The translations under genes and the position numbers were made by a program. A stretch of 64,000 bases of DNA from an uncultured Bacteroidales bacterium. GTDB taxonomy: Bacteria; Bacteroidota; Bacteroidia; Bacteroidales; UBA932. The notes beneath the pieces are model-generated. The model did no database searches, was not told the origin of the DNA, and saw nothing but the letters and a program-made list of their open reading frames with translations. The stretch is taken from assembly GCA_944326325.1 (NCBI GenBank), contig CALVDQ010000007.1, positions 1-64,000 of the forward strand, read 5' to 3'. This document shows positions 38,901 through 46,001 of the stretch, piece after piece. Numbering within the stretch: the first letter of the stretch is position 1; each line of letters starts with the position of its first letter.

Positions 38901-38999
38901 CTGACATTCACAGAAGTGAAGTCATATAGCCCGGAAGTGACAGGAAATATCTATCCTGAAGCCAGGCAGACTGTATTCGGTGTAAACTTATCATTCTAA
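35931..38999 (+). CDS. SusC-like TonB-dependent transporter
   Basis: 1022-residue outer-membrane importer. Order: signal peptide (to about 23), carboxypeptidase-regulatory-like domain (about 26-100), TonB-box region LDELVVVGYGSMKKSDL (from Leu105), plug with RGRASGITVTSASGRPGSVPTIKIRGSRSI and YGARASDGVILVTTKRGK, then the 22-stranded barrel ending in FGVNLSF. With SusD it would bring large oligosaccharides across the outer membrane. No N-terminal anti-sigma-type (STN) domain is present. Confidence 0.97.
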   Translation: MDRFYRLLVTILLFPIGVAVSGQDRILSGTVLEDTEGGVLPVVGAGVIVKGTTEGTVTDENGEFSLSASSGDILVISSLGYEPKEVAVGSRNYFEIYVEPESMMLDELVVVGYGSMKKSDLATSIASVNTDEMKIFPASSAAEMLRGRASGITVTSASGRPGSVPTIKIRGSRSISASNTPLYIIDGSVASDTEFAMINASDIESIEILKDAASQAIYGARASDGVILVTTKRGKAGESTITYNGYVGVQTLHRNFDFYSADEYLALRREAVAHDMGVIDANTIPISTTLGDEIMAEVYKSGNFVDWEDLMFKDAALYHSHELSFRGGTDKLKAMASVGYFNQDGMMKYSSGYERLSARVNLDYQVKKWLKLGANTSFGFSKRLIENGAFYQFITRSPLSQIYDENGEFTAYINSNNDTNPVYSALHDFHDQKSNNYRINAFADITPFKGFTYRFNVSYYNRVNEEGHSRDSYYPNGGGSTASLKNTTNTQLLIENSIRYDVPIRNENHKLNITAVQSVDKQLYKTLGYSVDNLPVDKTYNYIANGEVTGQERAYSANNLVSFMLRLQYNLMEKYLFNVAVRQDGSSRFGAGNKWGTFPSFAFAWRASQENFLKDVTWLDNLKFRASYGIVGNQNGIDNYTTLGLAQALPGEFGDTYYMGYLPGTELPNKNLKWEQSATLNLGIDFGFLDNRISGTIEWYNTKTTNLLVSRALNAALGYTSMLDNLGETRSSGFDINATFDIIRNENVNWSITANASTFRNRIVKIDDTVDENGNYVSQPGNNWIVGAPINIYYDYQAEGVYQYSDFNVFSDRGTLYYELKPTVDTDGDGIADAALQRNDVVEPGSVKLKDVNGDGKINENDRVVYKRDPDATFSLSTSLSWKGFDFFMDWYGVVGGYILNPLMYDGEYGGDLRGRANGMKVDYWTPYNPTNSFPRPSYGSEVPYMKSMAYQNASYLRLRTLQLGYTLPKKALSKVRIQNLRFYITLTNLLTFTEVKSYSPEVTGNIYPEARQTVFGVNLSF

Positions 39000-39006
39000 A
39001 AAGGCA

Positions 39007-40638
39007 ATGAAAAAGAAATTGTATATGCCGCTGCTGCTGGCAGCCTTGTTGCTGACGGCATCGTGCAGCGATCTTCTGAATCTTGAATCGGAGACTTCGG
39101 TCACGAACAATTACCTGCAGACTGACAGGGAAGGTCTGAAAAGGGCGATTGCGGGACTGTATATCTACGAGAGGGACAACATAGTTGACAATTCCAACGA
39201 GAAAGGTATAGTGATCCTGCCTCAGCTGTTCGACTTCAATACGGATATTTTCCTGTTCAATGCAGGAAACTGGGCTTCGCTCGGAAGGCTTACAGACCTT
39301 ACACCGGATTCCGGAGTACTGGAAGATTACTGGGAATTCTGGTATGCTATCATAGGCAGGGCGAACGAGATAATAGCCTCTGCGGAGAATCTCGGGCTTG
39401 AAGACCCTGAAATCAATACGATACACGGAGAAGCCTGCCTGTTCCGCGCAAGGGCATATTTCGAGCTCTGGAAAAGGTTCGAACGCATTTACCTGAATAC
39501 GGAGCCGACCGATGTCTCCAATCTGGACAGGACCTACAGGCCGGCGACAAAAGAAGAGGTGTTCACCCTGCTGAAAAGCGATCTTGATGACGCCATAGAG
39601 GCATTGTCCTACAACCTTCCTGTATACAACAACGGGACAATGTACGGAAGATATACAAAGGCGACTGCAAAACATGTCCGCGCCCAGGTGGCAATGTGGG
39701 AAGAAGACTGGGACTGCGTGATAACCCAGACCGAGGATATCCTGCGCGATGCCAAGGGTATTACGGAACTTGAGGCGGATCCGGCGGATATCTTCTCTTC
39801 TGAAAACCTGAGATCCAAGGAAGTGCTGTATGCATATCAGTTCTCCAAGAACCAGGGTGGAGGGGGCACAGTCTCCGGTACGGCGCTCAAAGGACATCCG
39901 ATATCCGTATATGTTACATCCAGATACTCAGGCGTAGCCGGTGCGGTGTGCTCTGCTGACCAGGGAGGCTTCGGATATGGAAGAGACTACCCGAACCAGC
40001 ATCTCCTGGATATGTACGGACCTGATGACAAGCGACTTGACTGCTATTTCGTGACTACATTCTACTATAATGACCCTGCTTCGCCTAAGTATGGCCAGGA
40101 GATGGTTCCGGGATCTGGCGGCGGAACGAGCGGAGCATCGTATATCACGAATATCCATCCGATGAGCCGCAAGCATGCGGACTACTGGACAAATGCCGAT
40201 GACCCGGAGCGGACCACCAGTTTCCGTGACCTGATAGTATACCGTCTTGCAGAGACTGTCCTGATGTGTTCTGAAGCGTATTTCCACAAGGGAGACAACA
40301 CCAATGCCCTTAAATATTTCAATATGACATACGAACGTGCCGGAAACAGGCGTTTCGAAGGCACCCTCACCCTTGAAAACATACTGGACGAATATGCAAG
40401 AGAACTTAATTTCGAAGGAGTCAGGTGGCCGACCCTCAAGCGTCTCGGCCTCCTCGGGGAATACTGCAAACGCTGGGAAGGTGAGTCTATGGCAGAGAAT
40501 CCGTACCTGGACAGGGATTATACATTTGCAAGACAGAATTTCGTAATCGGGAAGCATGAATGCTGGCCGATACCGAGCAACCAGATACTTCTTATGGGAG
40601 GTTCTGACGTATATCCTCAGAACCCTGGATGGAATTGA
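39007..40638 (+). CDS. SusD-like glycan-binding lipoprotein
   Basis: 543-residue outer-membrane lipoprotein (LLLTASCSDLLNLES) that caps the SusC pore. The family helices with TPR-like repeats are seen (FWYAIIGRANEIIASAENL, GEACLFRARAYFELWKRF) and the C-terminal RWPTLKRLGL, IPSNQILL, NPGWN. It starts 7 bases after susC. Confidence 0.96.
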   Translation: MKKKLYMPLLLAALLLTASCSDLLNLESETSVTNNYLQTDREGLKRAIAGLYIYERDNIVDNSNEKGIVILPQLFDFNTDIFLFNAGNWASLGRLTDLTPDSGVLEDYWEFWYAIIGRANEIIASAENLGLEDPEINTIHGEACLFRARAYFELWKRFERIYLNTEPTDVSNLDRTYRPATKEEVFTLLKSDLDDAIEALSYNLPVYNNGTMYGRYTKATAKHVRAQVAMWEEDWDCVITQTEDILRDAKGITELEADPADIFSSENLRSKEVLYAYQFSKNQGGGGTVSGTALKGHPISVYVTSRYSGVAGAVCSADQGGFGYGRDYPNQHLLDMYGPDDKRLDCYFVTTFYYNDPASPKYGQEMVPGSGGGTSGASYITNIHPMSRKHADYWTNADDPERTTSFRDLIVYRLAETVLMCSEAYFHKGDNTNALKYFNMTYERAGNRRFEGTLTLENILDEYARELNFEGVRWPTLKRLGLLGEYCKRWEGESMAENPYLDRDYTFARQNFVIGKHECWPIPSNQILLMGGSDVYPQNPGWN

Positions 40639-40653
40639 TAAAAAATCCTGAAT

Positions 40654-42279
40654 ATGAAATCATTGGTATATAAATTCGCTCTGTCGCTCCTGATATTCTC
40701 AGGGGTGGCGTGCAGCAAGGTTGAAGAACAGCCTGAATATTTCAATATAGATGCGACCGATGTCGTACTGGCGGATGGTTCTGCCGGTTCTACCGACATC
40801 CTGCTCGCTACCAACCGTGATCCGGTAGCTGTAGTGGACGGTTCTGCAGCGGAATGGCTTTCTGCAGAGATTACGAGGCGTTGTCTGACACTCACTTATA
40901 CTCAGAATGATACCGGTACCGAGCGGACCGGGTCTGTAGATGTAACGGCAGGAGCGACTCAGCTGAAAATTACGCTGACACAACCTGTATATACGGCTCC
41001 TGAACCTGACCCTGATCCGGACGAGCCGGTTACTTCGTATGATCTCTATGATGTATACCGTGAGGACGGGGAACCTGCCGGTATTGTTTTCTGGGTGTCG
41101 GAAGATCATCTTTCAGCGCTGGTAGTGAGTCTGGACAGAACTCCGGGTCTGGTACCGTGGTCATACAACAATACTGTGGCAGTCGGAACAGGGCGTAGCG
41201 ATGGTGCCGAGAATACTGCCATGATCAGGGCAAGCGAGATTGCCTCGGAAACCCCGGCAATCGAGTTCTGCGATGCTCATGGAGAGGGCTGGTACTGGCC
41301 TGCCATGGACGAGATGCTGAAACTTTATGAGGCATATAACGGAACTCCTTATACAGAGGGAGGGAATGTAGTCCCTGATGAGCTTCCTGAAGAACAGAAA
41401 GCGGCAAGAGCAAGATTTGATGAACTGCTTACTTCGAACGGAGGTATAGCCATGAATACTGCGGCCGGAACTGAAAACGGCGACAAATACTGGACAAGTA
41501 CCGAACAGACATATCAGGGCGTAGTTTACGGTTCGACATTCCGTTTCGGCAAGGCTTATGCTTCCGGAGGCGGTGATACTCAGAAGAAGGAGCAGGCGTC
41601 CAGCTATGTGCGTGTGATAAAGGCTGTATCCGTAAACGGTTCAGAGCCTGAAGACCCGGACGAGCCTGTGGAGACCGCATTCCCGGTCTATCAGGAAAAC
41701 GGCAAGGATGTGGGCATAATCTATTGGACTTCGGAGGATGGAAAGACCTCAAAGGTGCTCAGTCTCGCAAGGACAGAGTCTATCCCGTGGTCATACAACG
41801 GTTCCAATATGCTCGGCTCGACGAGTGCTGATGACGGTGCTGCAAATACCGCACTGCTCAAGGAGAGTGTGGAGGCGCAGGATATCCCTGCCCTTACCTT
41901 CTGCGAGTCTCTGGGTGAGGACTGGTACTGGCCGGCATTGAACGAACTTGTCGAAATTTTCGGAATATATAACGGCAAGCCGTACCAGGAGAGCGGCAAT
42001 GTTGTTCCTGATGACCTTACCGACGAAGAGAAGGCCGCAAGGGCTGCTTTTGACCTTTCCCTTACAACTTACGGCGGTACGGCAATGAACACCGCAGCAA
42101 CGGATACAAACGGTGACAGGTACTGGTCAAGTACGGAACTCGTGGATGGTGACAAGCATTACGGTTCGTTCATGGCTTTCGGCAAGGCATATATGTCCGT
42201 AGCGGCCGACACGCCAGGGAAAACCAATTCGTCAGGCGGTCGTTATGCCCGTTGTATCAGGGTGATAACCAATGAATGA
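40654..42279 (+). CDS. Probable surface glycan-binding lipoprotein: BACON-like domain plus two DUF1566-like repeats
   Basis: 541-residue lipoprotein (IFSGVACSK). Residues about 28-108 look like a BACON domain (LLATNRDPVAVVDGSAAEWLSAE...). Two tandem copies of a roughly 190-residue module follow a Pro/Asp linker (about 110-128 and 333-345): each has WSYNN, GWYWPA or DWYWPA with an E[ML] helix, NVVPD[ED]L, KYWTSTE or RYWSSTE and a closing YVRVIK or YARCIRV. This is the fold signature of DUF1566/Lcl-C lectin-like domains. Its slot behind susD fits a surface glycan-binding protein; ligand unknown. Its stop overlaps the GH20 start. Confidence 0.7.
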   Translation: MKSLVYKFALSLLIFSGVACSKVEEQPEYFNIDATDVVLADGSAGSTDILLATNRDPVAVVDGSAAEWLSAEITRRCLTLTYTQNDTGTERTGSVDVTAGATQLKITLTQPVYTAPEPDPDPDEPVTSYDLYDVYREDGEPAGIVFWVSEDHLSALVVSLDRTPGLVPWSYNNTVAVGTGRSDGAENTAMIRASEIASETPAIEFCDAHGEGWYWPAMDEMLKLYEAYNGTPYTEGGNVVPDELPEEQKAARARFDELLTSNGGIAMNTAAGTENGDKYWTSTEQTYQGVVYGSTFRFGKAYASGGGDTQKKEQASSYVRVIKAVSVNGSEPEDPDEPVETAFPVYQENGKDVGIIYWTSEDGKTSKVLSLARTESIPWSYNGSNMLGSTSADDGAANTALLKESVEAQDIPALTFCESLGEDWYWPALNELVEIFGIYNGKPYQESGNVVPDDLTDEEKAARAAFDLSLTTYGGTAMNTAATDTNGDRYWSSTELVDGDKHYGSFMAFGKAYMSVAADTPGKTNSSGGRYARCIRVITNE

Positions 42280-43916
42280 CAATTGCCATGACAATGATAT
42301 CGGTATTGATTCTACAAACATTTCTTTCAGTGACGCCTGTGCAGGACCAGCCTGCACAGGCTGACTATATGGTCATCCCGAAGCCGGAGAGCGTCGTACT
42401 TTCAGGGACGGGTGCCTTCATGCTTGACGGCAGGACAAAGATAGTCCGGGACAGTGCGGTCCCGGAAAAGGATGCCGAGTTCCTCGCGGAATATATCCGT
42501 CAGAGTACCGGGATAGCCTGTCCTGTCGTATCCAGGGTGCGGCGCAACGCCATATATCTTACAGTCCTGGATGACCCGGGGCTCAATGCGGACGGATACC
42601 GGATAGGGGTGGACAAGGATGGCATCCATATCTGCGGAAACACTCCGGACGGACTTTTCCACGGTATACAGACCGTCCGGAAGAGTATTCCTGCCGGCAG
42701 TTCCGGTGCGGTGGCGTTTCCGTATGCCACCATAGCGGATGAACCGCGTTTTCCGTACCGGGCCATGCATCTCGATGTATCCAGACATTTTTTCGGCAAG
42801 GATTTCGTGAAGAGATACATAGATCTTCTTGCCCTCCACAACATGAATTATTTCCATTGGCATCTGACGGATGACCAGGGCTGGCGTATTGAGATAAAGA
42901 AGTATCCGCTCCTGGCTGAAAAATCAAGCATTCGGGAGTATACAGTGATAAGGCGTGAATATGACAAGAACGACGGGACCCCTTACGGGGAGGGCTGCTA
43001 TTTCACCCAGGATGATATCCGGGAGATTGTCCGGTATGCCCTTGACCGCCATATCCAGATTATTCCTGAAATAGACATGCCCGGGCACATGCTTGCCGCC
43101 CTTGCTTCCTATCCGGAGTTCGGGTGTACGGGAGGCCCTTACAAGGTATGGACGAGATGGGGAGTGTCGGACCAGGTCCTATGTGTCGGGAAGGACAGGA
43201 CTGTGCAGTTCGCCAAAGACGTGCTTTCGGAGGTCGCGTCTCTTTTCCCATGCAGGTATATCCATATCGGTGGGGATGAATGTCCCAAGACGGAATGGGA
43301 AAAATGTCCTGACTGTCAGGAGCGGATCAAGGCTGAAGGTATCGTGAAAGGCGATGCCAAGTCTGTCGAAGATGCTCTCCAGGGCTGGTTCATGAAGGAA
43401 ATGGCTGTTTTCCTGAAAGGTCTGGGAAAGACTGTCATCGGCTGGGATGAGCTTCTTGAAAGCGGGGCTGCCGGCAACGACATGGTCGTGATGTCGTGGA
43501 GAGGTGTCGAGGGCGGCATTGCGGCGGCAAAGCAGCATACTGACGCCATTATGGTCCCTCACAGTTATCTGTATTTTGACTATTATCAGACGGAGGACCG
43601 TTCTCAGGAACCTTTTGCGGCAGGAGGGAAGGTCACGGTAGAAAAAGTATACAATTATGATCCGCTGGAAGGGATTCCTGCCGGGTCCCGCAGATATATT
43701 CTTGGAGTCCAGGCAAATCTATGGACAGAATTCATCCCGGATGAACATCATGCACAGCACATGGTTATCCCGAGGATCGATGCCTTGTCAGAGGTCCAGT
43801 GGTGTCCTCTCGAGACAAGGGATTATCCGGATTTCCTTCAGAGGCTCGGCAGGCAGAAGAACCTGTATGATCAGCTCGGCTACGAATATGCACCGTACGT
43901 TTTCGAAGGCGAATAA
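42276..43916 (+). CDS. GH20 beta-N-acetylhexosaminidase
   Basis: 546 residues with a signal peptide (to about 29), an N-terminal GH20b domain (about 30-150) and a full catalytic barrel. The acid/base pair is Asp334-Glu335 in YIHIGGDECPKTEWEKC. Other signatures: MHLDVSRHFFGKDFVKRYIDLLALHNMNYFHWHLTDDQGWRIEIKKYP and the late VQANLWTEFI. It removes terminal GlcNAc/GalNAc from glycans. Last gene of the GlcNAc locus, followed by a very strong terminator. Confidence 0.95.
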   Translation: MTIAMTMISVLILQTFLSVTPVQDQPAQADYMVIPKPESVVLSGTGAFMLDGRTKIVRDSAVPEKDAEFLAEYIRQSTGIACPVVSRVRRNAIYLTVLDDPGLNADGYRIGVDKDGIHICGNTPDGLFHGIQTVRKSIPAGSSGAVAFPYATIADEPRFPYRAMHLDVSRHFFGKDFVKRYIDLLALHNMNYFHWHLTDDQGWRIEIKKYPLLAEKSSIREYTVIRREYDKNDGTPYGEGCYFTQDDIREIVRYALDRHIQIIPEIDMPGHMLAALASYPEFGCTGGPYKVWTRWGVSDQVLCVGKDRTVQFAKDVLSEVASLFPCRYIHIGGDECPKTEWEKCPDCQERIKAEGIVKGDAKSVEDALQGWFMKEMAVFLKGLGKTVIGWDELLESGAAGNDMVVMSWRGVEGGIAAAKQHTDAIMVPHSYLYFDYYQTEDRSQEPFAAGGKVTVEKVYNYDPLEGIPAGSRRYILGVQANLWTEFIPDEHHAQHMVIPRIDALSEVQWCPLETRDYPDFLQRLGRQKNLYDQLGYEYAPYVFEGE

Positions 43917-43925
43917 CCCGTCTCC

Positions 43926-43972
43926 AATAAATAAACCCCGCCGCAAGAGTTTTGCGGCGGGGTTTATTTATT
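43926..43972. terminator. Bidirectional terminator, 21-bp stem
   Basis: Arms 43926-43946 and 43952-43972 are perfectly complementary around a 5-base loop, with a GC core and A/T outer ends that give a T-rich tail on each strand. It closes the GlcNAc locus (plus) and glyA (minus). Confidence 0.95.
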
Positions 43973-43989
43973 ATGGAACTTTTGTTTTG

Positions 43990-45318
43990 TCAATACTTGT
44001 TCAACGGCATCCCGTTCATCTTCATCCTTACCTGTTTGCGTACGTTGGCGAGCACTGCGTCATGCTCTTCCTTGCCTTCCTCGGATTTGCCCGAAACATA
44101 TCCGATGTGGGCGGCCGCGCTTGTGAGCACGGTGTCGATGAGGGAAACTATGAACTCCATATCCTTTTCCACCAGACCTCTTGATGTCACAGCCGGTGTC
44201 CCGATCCGGATTCCGGAAGTCTGGAACGGTGACCTCGAGTCGAAAGGCACCATATTCTTGTTTATGGTTATGTCGGCCTTGCCAAGCTCTTTTTCCGCCA
44301 TTTTACCGGTAAGTTCGCTGAACTTGGTCCTGAGGTCGATGAGCATGAGGTGGTTGTCTGTCCCGCCTGATACTACCTTGTAGCCTTTGGCCTTGAATGC
44401 CTCTGACATGGTAAAGGCGTTTGCCACCACCTGTTTCTGATACTCCACGAATTCAGGCTGGAGCGCTTCGTAGAATGATACGGCCTTGGCCGCGATGCAG
44501 TGTTCGAGAGGTCCTCCCTGCACACCCGGGAAGACGCTCGAATTCAGTATCTGCGACATCTTTTTCACGGCACCCTTAGGTGTGGTAAGACCCCATGGAT
44601 TGTCGAAGTCCTTCCCCATGAGGATAATACCACCTCTCGGACCCCTGAGGGTCTTGTGTGTGGTAGATGTGACTATATGTGCGTATTTTACAGGGTTGCT
44701 GAGAAGGCCTGCGGCAATGAGCCCCGCTGTGTGGGCCATGTCGACCATGAAGATGGCTCCCACGCTGTCTGCGATTTTCCTCATGCGTTCCCAGTCCCAT
44801 TCCCTTGAATATGCCGATGCTCCTCCGATGATGAGTTTCGGCTTGTATTCCAGGGCCTTCTTTTCCATATCGTTGTAATCGATCATCCCGGTGACTTCGT
44901 CAAGCCCGTATGAAACCGCATGATACAGTATCCCGGACATATTTACCGGCGAGCCGTGGGTAAGATGCCCTCCATGCGCGAGGTCCAGTCCCATGAAAGT
45001 ATCGCCAGGCTTGAGGCAGGCCATCATGACGGCCATATTGGCCTGGGCCCCGGAGTGAGGCTGCACATTCGCATACACGGCTTCAAAAAGCTGGCACACC
45101 CTGTCGATCGCAAGCTGCTCTATCTGGTCCACAATCTCGCATCCTCCGTAATATCTTGCTCCAGGGTAGCCTTCGGCGTACTTGTTTGTGCACACGGAAC
45201 CGAGTGCTGAAAGGACCTGTTTGCTTACATAGTTTTCAGAGGCTATCAGTTCGAGTCCGGTGGCCTGTCTTTCTTCTTCTTTTTTAATCAGATTGAAGAT
45301 CTGAAGATCCTGTTTCAT
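43990..45318 (-). CDS. glyA: Serine hydroxymethyltransferase
   Basis: PLP enzyme that converts serine and tetrahydrofolate to glycine and methylene-THF. It has 442 residues. The PLP lysine is Lys222 in [13 protein letters not shown]. Other signatures are [23 protein letters not shown] and [10 protein letters not shown]. Single gene between its own promoter and a strong terminator. Confidence 0.98.
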   Translation of the reverse strand: MKQDLQIFNLIKKEEERQATGLELIASENYVSKQVLSALGSVCTNKYAEGYPGARYYGGCEIVDQIEQLAIDRVCQLFEAVYANVQPHSGAQANMAVMMACLKPGDTFMGLDLAHGGHLTHGSPVNMSGILYHAVSYGLDEVTGMIDYNDMEKKALEYKPKLIIGGASAYSREWDWERMRKIADSVGAIFMVDMAHTAGLIAAGLLSNPVKYAHIVTSTTHKTLRGPRGGIILMGKDFDNPWGLTTPKGAVKKMSQILNSSVFPGVQGGPLEHCIAAKAVSFYEALQPEFVEYQKQVVANAFTMSEAFKAKGYKVVSGGTDNHLMLIDLRTKFSELTGKMAEKELGKADITINKNMVPFDSRSPFQTSGIRIGTPAVTSRGLVEKDMEFIVSLIDTVLTSAAAHIGYVSGKSEEGKEEHDAVLANVRKQVRMKMNGMPLNKY

Positions 45319-45343
45319 TTCGCTTCGATTTTATGTATCGGGG

Positions 45344-45351
45344 CAAATTTA
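45344..45351 (-). promoter_or_regulatory. glyA promoter -7 box
   Basis: Minus strand TAAATTTG, 26 bases before the glyA ATG. The -7 box coincides with the -33 region expected for the opposite trmH-family promoter, so the two divergent promoters probably compete. Confidence 0.55.
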
Positions 45352-45373
45352 CTCATTTTTTAGAAACTGTTGC

Positions 45374-45381
45374 TACATTTG
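45374..45381 (+). promoter_or_regulatory. TrmH-family gene promoter -7 box
   Basis: TACATTTG followed by CATGG, matching TAnnTTTG. It is 69 bases before the ATG and 22 bases from the opposed glyA -7 box. Confidence 0.5.
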
Positions 45382-45449
45382 CATGGAAAATCCGGGCTCC
45401 GCATAGTCCGGATAAGGCCTGTAAATAATGCTGTATCCGACTTAAAACC

Positions 45450-46001
45450 ATGTCAGACAGGAAATTATCAAATATAGAACTCGGACGTATCTCTATCGAG
45501 GAGTACAAAAGTTCTCCGGGATCGGGAATCGCCGTGGTCCTGGACAATGTCAGGAGCGCCCACAATGTCGGTTCCGCCTTCCGCAGCTGCGATTCATTCA
45601 AGGCGGACCGGATATGTCTCTGCGGGATCTGCGCCGTACCCCCGTCGGCTGAAATCCACAAGTCAGCCATCGGGGCGGAGTTCAGCGTGGACTGGGAGTA
45701 TTTCCGGGATACGCTTTCTGCCGTCAGGGAACTGAAGGAAGACGGTTACTGTATCGTCAGTGTCGAGCAGACCGAACATTCGGTTTCCCTTGAGGATTTT
45801 TCCCCTGAAGACGGACGGAAATACGCCTTCATCTTCGGAAACGAAGTCGACGGAGTGTCACAGGAAGTAGTGGACGCCTCTGATTTCTCCCTTGAAATAC
45901 CTCAGTACGGCACCAAACATTCCCTGAACGTCTCTGTCTCCGTCGGCATCGTCCTGTGGGCGGCTCACAGGCCTATTTCCCGTTCCACTTCAAAGCCTTG
46001 A
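45450..46001 (+). CDS. TrmH-family (SPOUT) RNA methyltransferase
   Basis: 183-residue SAM-dependent 2'-O-methyltransferase. Motif 1 VVLDNVRSAHNVGSAFRSCDSF, motif 2 FIFGNEVDGVSQEVVD and motif 3 IPQYGTKHSLNVSVSVGIVLW of the trefoil-knot SpoU family are all present. No N-terminal RNA-binding extension, so target (tRNA or rRNA) cannot be stated. The last 29 bases overlap the 3' end of the convergent ATPase gene. Confidence 0.9.
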   Translation: MSDRKLSNIELGRISIEEYKSSPGSGIAVVLDNVRSAHNVGSAFRSCDSFKADRICLCGICAVPPSAEIHKSAIGAEFSVDWEYFRDTLSAVRELKEDGYCIVSVEQTEHSVSLEDFSPEDGRKYAFIFGNEVDGVSQEVVDASDFSLEIPQYGTKHSLNVSVSVGIVLWAAHRPISRSTSKP

